A DNA stretch of 64,000 nucleotides from Jeotgalibacillus haloalkalitolerans. Lineage in GTDB: Bacteria > Bacillota > Bacilli > Bacillales > Jeotgalibacillaceae. Positions within the stretch are counted from its first letter, which is position 1. Each line of letters opens with the position of its first letter. Of the stretch, positions 8,673 through 18,634 are shown piece after piece. The translations under genes were made by a program, and so were the position numbers. Below the pieces are notes generated by a model. That model saw only the letters and a list, made by a program, of their open reading frames with translations. It searched no databases and was not told where the DNA came from. The stretch spans positions 1 to 64,000 of the forward strand of contig NZ_JAXQNN010000003.1 in the NCBI RefSeq assembly GCF_034427455.1, written 5' to 3'.

Positions 8673-9344
8673 ATGAGTCAGGAACAAATGAAGATTCCTC
8701 AGGCAACGGCGAAGCGGCTGCCGCTTTACTACCGTTTTCTGAAGAACCTGCATTCATCAGGAAAGCAGCGTGTTTCTTCGAAAGAGCTGAGCGATGCTGT
8801 AAAGGTGGATTCAGCAACAATCAGACGTGATTTTTCTTATTTTGGTGCACTAGGCAAAAAGGGTTATGGGTATAATGTTGAGTATCTGCTGTCCTTTTTC
8901 CGAAAAACACTTGATCAGGATGAGACCACAAAGGTTATACTGATTGGTGTCGGAAATCTGGGTACTGCGTTTTTACATTATAATTTCCTGAAGAACAACA
9001 ACACGAAGATTGAAATGGCGTTTGACGCCGATCCTAAAAAGGCTGGGACTTCGATTGGTGAAGTGCCTGTGTATGCGATGGATGATCTGGAGGAAAAGGT
9101 GAGGGAGAGCAACATTGAAGTCGCGATCCTGACTGTGCCGGCCGGTCCTGCACAGGGAATCACTGACCGCCTGATTGATCTGAAGGTAAAAGGCATTCTG
9201 AATTTCACACCTGCAAGGCTGTCTGTGCCTGAGCATATGAGGATCCATCATATTGATCTTGCCGTTGAGCTTCAGTCACTCATTTATTTCCTGAAGAATT
9301 ATGGAACAGAAGACGTAGAAACGTCACAATTAGAAGAAATATAG
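8673..9344 (+). CDS. rex: Redox-sensing transcriptional repressor Rex
   Basis: Rex represses fermentation and respiration genes and releases DNA when NADH/NAD rises. The 223-aa protein has an N-terminal winged helix ([21 protein letters not shown] at ~46-66, the recognition region) and a Rossmann domain with GVGNLGTA (~93-100), then a C-terminal dimerising helix ending [15 protein letters not shown] precedes the ATG. Adjacent tatA-tatC on the same strand matches the B. subtilis rex-tatAy-tatCy order. Confidence 0.96.
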   Translation: MSQEQMKIPQATAKRLPLYYRFLKNLHSSGKQRVSSKELSDAVKVDSATIRRDFSYFGALGKKGYGYNVEYLLSFFRKTLDQDETTKVILIGVGNLGTAFLHYNFLKNNNTKIEMAFDADPKKAGTSIGEVPVYAMDDLEEKVRESNIEVAILTVPAGPAQGITDRLIDLKVKGILNFTPARLSVPEHMRIHHIDLAVELQSLIYFLKNYGTEDVETSQLEEI

Positions 9345-9403
9345 AATAGCCAAAATGCTTAATTTATTTTATGATAAGAGAAGAAAGAGGAGGTGCATGC
9401 ATC

Positions 9404-9592
9404 ATGTTACCAGGTGGAATCAGCCTTGCCGTGATCGCAGTCGTTGCATTATTAATTTTTGGTCCTAAAAAACTGCCGGAGCTAGGGAAAGCAGCAGGCA
9501 GCACCCTTCGTGAATTCAAGGATGCAACAAAAGGACTTGCAGATGACGATGATGATGTAAAAGACACAAAGAAAGACGAAAAACAGCAATAA
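9404..9592 (+). CDS. tatA: Twin-arginine translocase subunit TatA (TatAy type)
   Basis: TatA forms the pore of the Tat pathway, which exports folded proteins. The 62-aa protein has one N-terminal transmembrane helix ([13 protein letters not shown]), the [14 protein letters not shown] hinge, an amphipathic helix and an acidic-basic tail ([14 protein letters not shown]). I start at the ATG at 9404 because AGAGGAGGTG lies just upstream; an in-frame ATG at 9371 would place that site inside the gene. tatC follows after 18 nt, giving a minimal TatAC system. Confidence 0.95.
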   Translation: MLPGGISLAVIAVVALLIFGPKKLPELGKAAGSTLREFKDATKGLADDDDDVKDTKKDEKQQ

Positions 9593-9610
9593 TTACGGGA
9601 TGGTGGCCAT

Positions 9611-10429
9611 ATGAACCAGCAAGATATGACCGTCCATGAACATATAGGTGAAATAAGAAAACGACTCATCATTGTAGTCGTTTTCTTTGTCATTTCGATG
9701 GTAGGAGGCTTCTTCTTAGCAGAGCCGCTGATGAAATTCCTCCAGTCTTCAGACGAAGCCGCGCAAATGACATTGAATGCATTCCGGGTAACGGATCCTG
9801 TAAAGATCTATTTCCAGATTATCATGTTCACTGCGTTGATCATGACGGCACCAGTTATACTGTATCAGCTTTGGGCGTTTATCAGTCCGGGTCTGCATGA
9901 CAGAGAGCGGAAGGTAACACTCAGTTATATCCCTGCTTCAGTCATTCTGTTTTTAGCAGGCCTTGCGTTTGCATATTTTATTCTATTCCCATTCGTTGTC
10001 CGTTTCATGATGAACCTGTCGAACAACCTGGAGATTGAACAGGTCATCGGGATCAACGAATTCTTCCAGTTCTTATTCCAAATGACAATCCCGTTCGGCT
10101 TCTTATTCCAGCTGCCGGTGATCATGTTATTTATCACAAGACTGGGGATCGTCACACCAATGTTTCTGGCAAGCATCCGTAAGTACGCATACTTCGGACT
10201 GCTCGTCGTCGCAGCCTTTGTGACACCGCCGGACATCTTCTCACACATGATCGTAACCGTACCGCTGATTCTCTTATACGAAATCAGCCTGTGGATTGCG
10301 AAAATCGGTTATAAGAAAGCACAAAAAGCAGAAGCCGAGCAGCGTGAGCTAGAAGAACAGGAACGCAGAGAGCGGATCGACCGCGAACTTGCGAAAAAAG
10401 CAGCAATGAAGGAGAACAGCGGGGAGTGA
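9611..10429 (+). CDS. tatC: Twin-arginine translocase subunit TatC (TatCy type)
   Basis: TatC is the receptor for twin-arginine signal peptides. The 272-aa protein starts with the conserved cytoplasmic HEHIGEIRKRL, followed by six membrane helices with the FxxPG-like AFISPGLHDRER loop and the VTPPD motif. Unusually long is the C-terminal cytosolic tail (last ~40 residues), a charged helix rich in E, K, R and A. It is coupled to tatA and ends in a terminator that overlaps its stop codon. Confidence 0.95.
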   Translation: MNQQDMTVHEHIGEIRKRLIIVVVFFVISMVGGFFLAEPLMKFLQSSDEAAQMTLNAFRVTDPVKIYFQIIMFTALIMTAPVILYQLWAFISPGLHDRERKVTLSYIPASVILFLAGLAFAYFILFPFVVRFMMNLSNNLEIEQVIGINEFFQFLFQMTIPFGFLFQLPVIMLFITRLGIVTPMFLASIRKYAYFGLLVVAAFVTPPDIFSHMIVTVPLILLYEISLWIAKIGYKKAQKAEAEQRELEEQERRERIDRELAKKAAMKENSGE

Positions 10430-10450
10430 TTCCTGCTGTTTTCTTTTTTT
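10415..10450 (+). terminator. Intrinsic terminator of tatAC
   Basis: AACAGC/GCTGTT stem extended inward by GG/CC, stop codon in the loop, followed by TTTTCTTTTTTT. Confidence 0.8.
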
Positions 10451-10469
10451 GGGGGTTGGTTTGGGTGTG

Positions 10470-10793
10470 GTTCAGGAGATTATGGTGGGCGTTCAGGAGA
10501 TTTCAGGTGAGGTTCATGACATTTTCATGGGCGTTCAGGAAATTACATAGGACGTTCCGAAGATTTGGCTGATGGTTCAGGAAATCGTGTCATTGTACTG
10601 CTCTCCGGTGTGGTGAATGAAGTTTATGATGACCATGGTGGTCGCCTGCACGTGTGGTTCTTAGAAAAATGAGTATTGTTCGTAGAAAAACCATCAAGGT
10701 TCTTAGAATCATCAGCCATGTTCGGAGAAAAAACGGACACCTTCTCAGAAAAAACAGGGTGGTTCGTAGAAAAGTGTAATTGTACCTACGTCC
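10470..10793 (+). repeat. Composite 21-bp-periodic repeat element, copy 2
   Basis: Same architecture as the element after ydiF, now on the plus strand. Block B has six units (GTTC at 10470, 10491, 10512, 10533, 10554, 10575; core GTTCAGGAGATT). A linker starting GTGTCATTGTAC follows, then block A with six units (10657, 10678, 10699, 10720, 10741, 10762; core GTTCGTAGAAAA, fifth unit CTTC) and the tail AAGTGTAATTGTACCTACG. First and last units and the linker start are nearly identical to copy 1; middle units have diverged but keep the 21-bp register. Starts 20 nt after the tatAC terminator. Confidence 0.85.
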
Positions 10794-10852
10794 GAACCGC
10801 GCTTTTTGCCCTTAGCCACGCCCCGGTCCCGCCACAATCCCCCAACCCAAAA

Positions 10853-10878
10853 CAAAAAAGCAGCGGCCCAAAGCCGCT
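10853..10878 (-). terminator. Intrinsic terminator of ydiL-ydiK
   Basis: On the minus strand AGCGGC/GCCGCT (6 bp) with a 5-nt loop, GC and then six T. It overlaps the ydiK stop codon. Confidence 0.8.
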
Positions 10879-11080
10879 ACTTCTTATCCTTCATATGCTT
10901 CTTAATCTTAAAGTGGAGTCCAATCAGCCTCAAGCCTGCCCCGATATCATACGTTGCAAACGCAACAAACAGGTAGGCGAAGAAGCCCCAGCCGTTTTCG
11001 TTTACGCTATTTACAGCGAAGTAGACGAAAAATACCCCAAGTATTAGATAGAAGACACCGTGTCCTAATGGAGATTTCAT
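10877..11080 (-). CDS. ydiK: YdiK-type small membrane protein (DUF4305)
   Basis: A 67-aa protein with two hydrophobic helices (~8-24 and ~32-48) and a basic C-terminal tail HFKIKKHMKDKK resembling the KIKK end of B. subtilis YdiK. Its ATG directly abuts the TAA of the upstream CAAX protease gene, and its AGGAGG site lies inside the end of that gene, so the two are co-transcribed. The position between tatC and groES matches B. subtilis. Function unknown. Confidence 0.85.
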   Translation of the reverse strand: MKSPLGHGVFYLILGVFFVYFAVNSVNENGWGFFAYLFVAFATYDIGAGLRLIGLHFKIKKHMKDKK

Positions 11081-11830
11081 TTACAAAATTCCTCCTATTG
11101 CAAAGCGCCACAGTACGAAGACTGCTTCATTCAGTTCAATCATACGCTGAATCTCGTCAGCAAAGAAGAACTGGGTCATCACGACAAATGTGTTGATCGC
11201 CATATGTGCGATGATTGGAACGATGATTCGTTTAGTATATGCATAAAGAAATGCGAATGCATAGCCCATTGCCGCATATATCAGAATATGTGTGAAGTCA
11301 AAGTGAATCACCGCGAAGATCAGCGCACTGATCAGTCCTGAGATAAAGAAATTATACTTACGGTAGAACCAGCCGAAGATCACGCCACGGAAGACAATTT
11401 CCTCTAAAATTGGTCCAATGACCGCGACCGCTACTGCAGCGAGCGGGACATATGACAGCAGGCTGATGATGTCAGCTGTATTTTGTGATCCCGGGTCAAT
11501 CCCGATCAGCGTCTCAATGCCGACTGCAATCGCCTGACTGAAGAATGCCAGGAAGATCCCGATAAATGACCACAGCGCCGCCATCCCCGGACTTGCCTTT
11601 TTACCCGGCAGATCCATGACGCCTTTATTTTTATTCATGATCAGTAAAATAATGATCAGCGCAATTGTAAAGCTGATAAAGATCCAGTAGCCCGATATTG
11701 AATACAGCAGCACGGCAGGCTCACTGTCGCTGACCATTCCGCTGATAAATAATGCGAGTGGTACAGCGATAAATGTGGAAAGCTGCATAGCCACGTATGT
11801 GATTAATATAATGAGAAAGGTGCGGTTCAC
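11081..11830 (-). CDS. ydiL: CPBP/CAAX-type intramembrane protease family protein (YdiL type)
   Basis: A membrane protein of about 249 aa with roughly seven to eight helices. The family motifs are intact: EEIVFRG (two Glu plus Arg), then AVIHFDFTH, and a later HMAIN. These residues form the glutamic-protease site of the Rce1/CPBP fold. The start is set at GTG 11830 because AAAGGAG is 7 nt away; the ATG at 11836 is only 1 nt from that site. It is followed with no gap by ydiK. The substrate is unknown; some relatives act in bacteriocin immunity or peptide processing. Confidence 0.85.
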   Translation of the reverse strand: MNRTFLIILITYVAMQLSTFIAVPLALFISGMVSDSEPAVLLYSISGYWIFISFTIALIIILLIMNKNKGVMDLPGKKASPGMAALWSFIGIFLAFFSQAIAVGIETLIGIDPGSQNTADIISLLSYVPLAAVAVAVIGPILEEIVFRGVIFGWFYRKYNFFISGLISALIFAVIHFDFTHILIYAAMGYAFAFLYAYTKRIIVPIIAHMAINTFVVMTQFFFADEIQRMIELNEAVFVLWRFAIGGIL

Positions 11831-11967
11831 AATCATACTCCTTTGAAATAGATTCGTTCTGTTTATTCTACTATTGAACTACACCACCTTCAATTGATAG
11901 CTACGATGTCAGACGTATTAAGTAGACATTTTGTGAATAGGGTGTGGAGGATGTGCTTTTGAAAACC

Positions 11968-12096
11968 GCTGTCCTTCTCCGTGCAGGACTTCGCTTTCCT
12001 GCCCCCGGGCGGTGAGCCTCTTCACGCTTCGCATGCTGAGTCTCACCTGTCCCTTTTCCGGGGCGGGAGTCTTCGTCCTGCACTCCGAAGGACAGC
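11968..12096 (+). repeat. GC-rich palindromic intergenic repeat, copy 5
   Basis: Arms GCTGTCCTTC and GAAGGACAGC are perfect inverted repeats. The core in forward orientation reads CGCTTTCCTGCCCCCGGGCGGTGAGCC and GAGTCTCACCTGTCCC. With copy 6 it occupies most of the ydiL-groES intergenic region. Confidence 0.85.
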
Positions 12097-12207
12097 TGAA
12101 GAGTATTCATCACACGATACATTCATAAAACTGGACAAGTCTACATATTAAAAGGGGGTGTGACTTTTCAACTTAGTGAGTATTACATAATATCTTCATC
12201 CAACTCA

Positions 12208-12336
12208 GCTGGCTCTTGTAGTGGAGGACGTAGACTCCTGCGGCATAGAAGCGACAGCTGAGACCCCGGAGAGCGAAGCTTGAGGAGGCTCAGCGCGCGG
12301 CCGCGGAAAGCGAAGTCCTCCACGGAAAGAGACAGC
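12208..12336 (-). repeat. GC-rich palindromic intergenic repeat, copy 6
   Basis: Arms GCTGGCTCTT and AAGAGACAGC (one mismatch) with the core on the minus strand (CGCTTTCCGCGGCCGCGCGCTGAGCC). It lies head-on to copy 5 and ends about 45 bp before the groES promoter. Confidence 0.85.
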
Positions 12337-12380
12337 GGTTACTATAAACAAATTTTTTAAAAAATTTAAGCCCATCACAC

Positions 12381-12409
12381 TTGCAAAAACAACTGGAATT
12401 ATTTAAACT
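12381..12409 (+). promoter_or_regulatory. Sigma-A promoter of groES-groEL
   Basis: TTGCAA (12381-12386), 17-nt spacer, TAAACT (12404-12409). The expected start point falls just before the CIRCE element. Confidence 0.75.
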
Positions 12410-12419
12410 AATACTTGTG

Positions 12420-12446
12420 TTAGCACTCAGATATACAGAGTGCTAA
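12420..12446 (+). promoter_or_regulatory. CIRCE operator (HrcA binding site)
   Basis: Perfect consensus TTAGCACTC-N9-GAGTGCTAA. HrcA bound here represses the groE operon until heat or unfolded protein titrates GroEL. It lies in the leader between promoter and groES. Confidence 0.97.
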
Positions 12447-12481
12447 TAAAGAATGAACATAATTCAAGGAGGTTGTTTCAC

Positions 12482-12766
12482 TTGTTAAAACCATTAGGTG
12501 ATCGCGTAGTAATTGAGCTGGTTGAGTCTGAGGAGAAAACATCAAGCGGGATTGTACTTCCGGATAGTGCGAAAGAAAAGCCGCAGGAAGGTAAGATCGT
12601 TGCCGTAGGTACAGGACGTGTGCTAGAAAACGGTGAGCGTGTTGAGCTTGAAGTATCTGTTGATGACCGTATCATCTTCTCTAAATACGCTGGAACAGAA
12701 GTGAAATACCAGGGCACAGAATACCTTATCCTTCGCGAAAGTGATATTCTGGCTGTCGTAAACTAA
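12482..12766 (+). CDS. groES: Co-chaperonin GroES (Hsp10)
   Basis: GroES caps the GroEL cylinder during ATP-driven protein folding. The 94-aa chain begins [11 protein letters not shown], contains the mobile loop ending [17 protein letters not shown] and ends [17 protein letters not shown], all typical. I use the TTG start at 12482, 9 nt after AAGGAGG, giving MLKPLGDR as in B. subtilis; an upstream in-frame ATG at 12440 lies inside the CIRCE element. It is controlled by the CIRCE operator and forms an operon with groEL. Confidence 0.97.
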   Translation: MLKPLGDRVVIELVESEEKTSSGIVLPDSAKEKPQEGKIVAVGTGRVLENGERVELEVSVDDRIIFSKYAGTEVKYQGTEYLILRESDILAVVN

Positions 12767-12788
12767 TTCAATCATTAAAAACACATAA

Positions 12789-14450
<1,662 letters not shown>

Positions 14451-14470
14451 ATCATCAACCGTTCAGAAAG

Positions 14471-14503
14471 GACTCTCTCTCACTTGGTGGGAGGGAGTTT
14501 TAC
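14471..14503 (+). terminator. Intrinsic terminator of groES-groEL
   Basis: 12-bp stem ACTCTCTCTCAC/GTGGGAGGGAGT (with G-T wobbles), 3-nt loop, TTTTACTTTG tract. The stretch from here to 14662 shows no gene. Confidence 0.88.
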
Positions 14504-14662
14504 TTTGTTTAAATGATTTATCTAAAATTAAAAATGTCATACACTGTATTTTGACAACATATTTTGAGGTTTAATAAACGATTGAAAGTTAGAAAGCGGT
14601 ATTATTAATAATAAAGGAATTTATTTAGTTCGATTAAAAATAGTTTTTTTCTAAGGAGAGCT

Positions 14663-15079
14663 ATGGTGAAGAAGAAACGGATGATGAACACTGACAATGA
14701 GCAGTTAATTACTCTATATAAAAAAATCAGCCAGTTGAAAAGGGATTTAAGTAACGAGACAGATAAACTAAAAAAGAGAAAAATAACAAAAGAAATAAAA
14801 AAAATCCAAGGTGGAATACCTCATCTTAAAAGACAAATATATGAAAGAGAGAAACGGGCTAATAACAGTGCAAAAAAAGGACATTCACAGCAGGATATTC
14901 TTATAAAACAAGAGGAAAAGCTAAGGGAATTGCGTGCAAAAGAATACTTAGAGACAAGAAAAAACATCATTAGCAAAGGGTTACGTCCGAAAGAAACAGA
15001 TAAATCTGACAAATCATGTTCGTCGTGTGGTGCTCCATACAATTTCAATTCTGGTTTTAGCAGGTGTAGGTGTAGCTAG
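14663..15079 (+). CDS. Basic coiled-coil protein with C-terminal cysteine cluster, unknown
   Basis: A 138-aa, lysine-rich protein. Residues ~10-100 are predicted alpha-helical/coiled coil with long K/E/R runs; the last ~20 residues hold CSSCGAPYNF and CRCS, a candidate zinc-ribbon-like knuckle with four cysteines. AAGGAGAG precedes the ATG. The DNA is more AT-rich than the neighbouring groE genes, suggesting later acquisition. No signal peptide or known family is seen; nucleic-acid binding is only a guess from charge and the Cys cluster. Confidence 0.6.
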   Translation: MVKKKRMMNTDNEQLITLYKKISQLKRDLSNETDKLKKRKITKEIKKIQGGIPHLKRQIYEREKRANNSAKKGHSQQDILIKQEEKLRELRAKEYLETRKNIISKGLRPKETDKSDKSCSSCGAPYNFNSGFSRCRCS

Positions 15080-15217
15080 TAGTTTGAGTCATTGTTAAGC
15101 ATCTAAAATTTGTTATTACAAAATTATGACCCTGTGTATAACATAATTCCCACACAACTTAATTCAACGAAATCGTGCAGGAGCTGTATTTGACACAGGG
15201 AACACTTTTAAAAAACC

Positions 15218-15649
15218 TTATACAAGAGAGTCTTTATCAGAGAAGAGTCTCTCTTTAACCAACTCCACCTGCTCGATCATATGACCAATATTTCCTTCTC
15301 CGGCATATAAGGACATATCAAAAAAGTTACGGTCTAAATCAGACCAGTAAAGTATATTTTCATCACCAGTCACAGCTACATCTCTATTCAATCTACCTGC
15401 ATAAACTTCAACGTAACAATTTTGGATATGGTAGGCGAAATCCATTACATGATGAAGAGTAATATCTTTATTAGATATATTGGTCTCTTCAAGAAGCTCT
15501 CTATAAGCGGCTTCTATACCTGGCTCACCATTTTCAATTTTGCCACCTACTAAATTGCTTAACCCTTTATAGGGATCCTTCAGCCGTTCACACATTAATA
15601 ACTTATCCATCTCTTTGTTATAAATCATTAATACGTTATAACCCTGCAT
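15218..15649 (-). CDS. NUDIX hydrolase (MutT/8-oxo-dGTP diphosphatase-like)
   Basis: A 143-aa single NUDIX domain. The Nudix box GGKIENGEPGIEAAYRELLEET (residues ~36-57) keeps the Gx5Ex7REUxEE glutamates; the usual following glycine is Asn. It should cleave a nucleoside diphosphate linked to X; the N-terminal NVLMIYNKEMDKLLMCER resembles MutT/YtkD relatives, but the substrate is not determined. It is a single gene on the minus strand, 47 nt downstream of the SDR gene on that strand. Confidence 0.85.
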   Translation of the reverse strand: MQGYNVLMIYNKEMDKLLMCERLKDPYKGLSNLVGGKIENGEPGIEAAYRELLEETNISNKDITLHHVMDFAYHIQNCYVEVYAGRLNRDVAVTGDENILYWSDLDRNFFDMSLYAGEGNIGHMIEQVELVKERLFSDKDSLV

Positions 15650-15696
15650 GCTATCACGTCCTTGTTAAAAACCTGAACTATTTCAAACCGTACAGA

Positions 15697-16461
15697 TCAG
15701 TCCGCTTTCTTCCTCGAAGTATACCCAAAAACCGGTCCCATCAACTCAAACGCATAACTCTCACTATTCACCTTCCCAAGCACCTGTTCACTATCATAAA
15801 GCTCCAGCATAAACCCAGCCATCTCTTTAGCCGTATGGAATTTCTGTACGTTCTCACTGTAGCTGAACTCATCAATCTCCCGTGCTGTTTTGACGAATTC
15901 GGTTTCTGTCATGGAAGGTGCCAGGATTTTCACTTTCAGGGCAGCTCCGTTATCCTGAAGCTCCTGGGCAAGTCCTTCTGTGAATGCACTTACGTAAAAT
16001 TTGGTCGCAGCATATGTAACTGCGTTTGGCACGATTCTGTAGCCCAAGTCAGATGATACATTGATAAGCTGCGCACCATCGCGGTCAGCATAATCGTGTG
16101 CGTATAGTGTTGATAGGGTAGTGAGTGCTTCAACGTTTACACGGAGCATTTTTTCAATTTTCGTTACATCTTGCTCAGCAACTGCGGCACTATTCCCGAA
16201 GCCGGCGTTGTTAACAAAGGTTTCAATATCGTATTCTTTGAGACTCTCATATAACGCATGAACCTGTTCGCTTTCAGAAAGGTCTGTCGGTCTAATGATG
16301 ACGTCCAGATCAGCGTTCATACTTTGGATTTTCTCTTTCAGATTGTTGAGCTCGGCTTCACGTCTTGCCACGAGAATCAGGTTTTTATCCCGTGATGCGA
16401 AAGCGAGTGCAGCTTCGTAGCCAATTCCTGAGCTTGCGCCTGTGATCACTGTATACTTCAT
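15697..16461 (-). CDS. Short-chain dehydrogenase/reductase
   Basis: A 254-aa classical SDR: the cofactor motif TGASSGIG (~7-14), RRE after beta-2 (ARREAEL, compatible with NADP), NNAG (~88-91), the catalytic serine in INVSSDLG, and YAATK (Tyr-x3-Lys). The substrate loop and C-terminus give no specific clue; similar proteins are DltE/YqjQ-like oxidoreductases. Its start follows a GGAGG site. No operon partner is evident except the downstream NUDIX gene. Confidence 0.85.
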   Translation of the reverse strand: MKYTVITGASSGIGYEAALAFASRDKNLILVARREAELNNLKEKIQSMNADLDVIIRPTDLSESEQVHALYESLKEYDIETFVNNAGFGNSAAVAEQDVTKIEKMLRVNVEALTTLSTLYAHDYADRDGAQLINVSSDLGYRIVPNAVTYAATKFYVSAFTEGLAQELQDNGAALKVKILAPSMTETEFVKTAREIDEFSYSENVQKFHTAKEMAGFMLELYDSEQVLGKVNSESYAFELMGPVFGYTSRKKAD

Positions 16462-16626
16462 CTGAATTCCTCCATTGAAATGTATTATGAACCTTCTCTT
16501 ATCGTACTGTTAACTTTAACCAGAAAGCAAATGATGTGTGGTTCATGACAAACAATTTGAACACCCCAGCCTCACCTCCTGAATAGCTTAATATGAAGAG
16601 CATTCTCTAAAAGGGAGGCAAATTTC

Positions 16627-17166
16627 ATGTCATCGTTCCATGATGATCACCTAAAAAAAGTGGTGAATATTCCTAACCCGCTGTATCAATCCTTACAGGG
16701 GAGATATTTTGTCGGACAGACGGAACATCTTCGGCTGGGAAAAGGAAAGAATGCGTGGGGAGGTCTGGTGAATCCATCAACATCTGATGTCGATTTATTT
16801 GTAAATGCGTTTACGATCACCAATCATTCGACTCAACCCTTTGAAGCTGAAATCTGGTTTAATCCTATCACTCCCGGGAAGCCGCAGATTTCGAAAAATG
16901 TAACGCCTGCGAACACAACCATTTGTCCGCTGCCAGAGCCGAAAGTAAAAATCGAGTACGCTGATTGTGTGAAAGGGTTTCCGAAAAAGGGGGTCATGGC
17001 ATTCAGGAGGATTGTGCCGCCGCAAAGCACTTTGACCAGTGATGAAGATGGGAAATTCATCTTTCCACCTGGGGGGTCATTCATTATCTTTCTTGTGTCG
17101 CCGAATCATGAAATGATCCAGGCGGAGGTTGCGTTTGGCTGGTTTGAAAAACATATGAAGAAATAG
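16627..17166 (+). CDS. Conserved Bacillales protein of unknown function (perhaps DUF6143)
   Basis: A 179-aa soluble protein without signal peptide or membrane helix, mostly beta-strand in character (VNAFTITNHSTQPFEAEIWFNP, GGSFIIFLVSP), suggesting an immunoglobulin-like or jelly-roll sandwich. Gly/Asn/Pro-rich segments and a single Cys pair (ICPLPEPKVKIEYADC) are seen. GGGAGG lies upstream of the ATG. It resembles small proteins I associate with DUF6143 in spore formers, but I am not certain. It is monocistronic, with a bidirectional terminator shared with the convergent esterase gene. Confidence 0.7.
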   Translation: MSSFHDDHLKKVVNIPNPLYQSLQGRYFVGQTEHLRLGKGKNAWGGLVNPSTSDVDLFVNAFTITNHSTQPFEAEIWFNPITPGKPQISKNVTPANTTICPLPEPKVKIEYADCVKGFPKKGVMAFRRIVPPQSTLTSDEDGKFIFPPGGSFIIFLVSPNHEMIQAEVAFGWFEKHMKK

Positions 17167-17172
17167 CATGCT

Positions 17173-17206
17173 AAAAAGGTCAGCCGATTACAGGCTGACC
17201 TTTTTT
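17173..17206. terminator. Bidirectional intrinsic terminator
   Basis: AAAAAGGTCAGCC/GGCTGACCTTTTTT, a long perfect stem with A and T tracts on both sides. It serves the converging genes at 16627-17166 (+) and 17188-17961 (-); the stop codon of the latter is in the loop. Confidence 0.92.
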
Positions 17207-17961
17207 AAATGGCTTGCTGCAGACTGATGCTGAATAAACCGGAGAGATTCCCTGATGATCTTTTCTTTATCATAATCCATAGAAGCCACGTGATAGGAGT
17301 TGTCCAGTACATGCTTTGACTTCAGTTCTGATTGAACAGATTGAAGGATGTAGTTTGTGTTTTCAGGCGGTACCACATGATCAATGGTGGATTGGAAGCA
17401 TGTGATTGGTGTTTTGACTAAGGGCAGTCTCTTTTTCACAACATCCATGTAAGTTAGTAGTTGCTGATAGGCAAAAGCGGGCACTTCCGGGTAAGTGATC
17501 TCTGTGACGTTCGGATCCTTAATATCGGGCGCGCCTTCTTTTATAAAATGAGTCGGCGCCAGGTGATGATAGTGAGCCATTGCCGGAACGTGAATGGCAG
17601 GGTTAATTAATAGAATGCCATCAATATCCTGATAACGGCTGGCAAGGTCTAACGTTAGTGTGCCACCCATGGATTGTCCGATGACATATACGGTTGTGCA
17701 GCGCGCTTTCAGATCCAGGTAGGCTTTTTCAAGGCTTGAAAACCAGTCGGAAAATGTACAGTGTTCCAGATCTTTAGCATGCGTGCCGTGGCCTGTAAGT
17801 CTTGGTGCTGAGACGGTATAACCCTCTCTGGCAAAAGCTTTCCCTATGTATTCCACGCTTTGAGGGGTTCCGATAAATCCGTGACATAGCAGTATGCCGA
17901 TCTCACTGCCTTCATAGTAAAAAGCTTCTGCGCCTGGGATGACCTGATATGCTTCCTTCAT
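17188..17961 (-). CDS. Alpha/beta hydrolase, carboxylesterase/monoacylglycerol-lipase type
   Basis: A 257-aa alpha/beta hydrolase. Visible are the oxyanion-loop CHGFIGTPQS (~26-35), the nucleophile elbow GQSMGG (Ser in the middle), the acid in STIDHVVPP, and the catalytic His in SYHVASMDYDKE. The GFxGTP and SYHV..MDYD features match the Est30-type Bacillus carboxylesterases. No signal peptide is present, so it acts inside the cell. Natural substrate unknown. Confidence 0.85.
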   Translation of the reverse strand: MKEAYQVIPGAEAFYYEGSEIGILLCHGFIGTPQSVEYIGKAFAREGYTVSAPRLTGHGTHAKDLEHCTFSDWFSSLEKAYLDLKARCTTVYVIGQSMGGTLTLDLASRYQDIDGILLINPAIHVPAMAHYHHLAPTHFIKEGAPDIKDPNVTEITYPEVPAFAYQQLLTYMDVVKKRLPLVKTPITCFQSTIDHVVPPENTNYILQSVQSELKSKHVLDNSYHVASMDYDKEKIIRESLRFIQHQSAASHLKKVSL

Positions 17962-18045
17962 GATATTCTCCTTCCTGAATCTGAACTTCTGCTGATTTTA
18001 AAATTTATTTAGTCGCTCTTACTATTACTGGTATTTAACAACAAT

Positions 18046-18070
18046 AATTCCTATCTGTCAACTAGGAATT
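18046..18070. promoter_or_regulatory. Perfect inverted repeat, candidate operator
   Basis: AATTCCTA-N9-TAGGAATT lies about 85 nt upstream of the esterase gene start (17961, minus strand). Its symmetry and length suit a dimeric repressor site. No regulator is known; the palindrome could also be a small RNA hairpin. Confidence 0.35.
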
Positions 18071-18310
18071 AAAAATTCACTCTTTAAAATGCGCTGATCT
18101 TTCACTAAAAACTTGTAAGCTAGGGTGAAAAGCGGGTGCTGAGATCATATTAGCTGTGGAATTGTGTGAGCATTGTATCTGACACAGGGAACATTTCTAA
18201 GAATCCATATTCTATATGATAAAATGATGTTGTCATAAATTTTCAAAAATAGCTCCTTTAATGGAAGATGAATCGAGTAAATTCTATGTCTTATAAGTAA
18301 CGGGAGGTCC

Positions 18311-18469
18311 ATGATGCAAAAGGCAATCACTGTGCATTATCAATCCGATAAAAAGAATAACGTAAGTGAGTTAAATCAGCTGCTTGAAGAGGGATGGAAG
18401 GTTGTATCCCAGAGTCCTGTCGGGTTGGTGCCAATAGTATCGTCCCTGGTTATTCTGGAGAAAGAGTAG
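18311..18469 (+). CDS. Small protein resembling DUF4177
   Basis: A 52-aa protein (or 51 aa from the second ATG) read directly from the sequence: start ATGATGCAA at 18311, stop TAG at 18467. GGGAGG is 4-7 nt upstream. The LNQLLEEGWKVVSQSPVG stretch, followed by a hydrophobic strand ending VILEKE, matches the short DUF4177 fold (NELxxEGWxLV...). A terminator follows after about 18 nt, supporting a real gene. Function unknown. Confidence 0.65.
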   Translation: MMQKAITVHYQSDKKNNVSELNQLLEEGWKVVSQSPVGLVPIVSSLVILEKE

Positions 18470-18486
18470 AGAGCGATATGATAATG

Positions 18487-18515
18487 ACCGCCTTTTGAAA
18501 GGGCGTTTTTTTTTA
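18487..18515 (+). terminator. Intrinsic terminator of the small DUF4177-like gene
   Basis: CGCCTTTTGAAAGGGCG hairpin with a small bulge, followed by nine T. Confidence 0.75.
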
Positions 18516-18634
18516 GACTCCGGGTGTGTTAGGTGGACTGAGACCTTCTACATGTAAATAAAAGACGATAGAATATCATCAGGGTCGAGTGTGACGTTGC
18601 AAAATTAAATCATACATAAAGGAATGACATTCGA

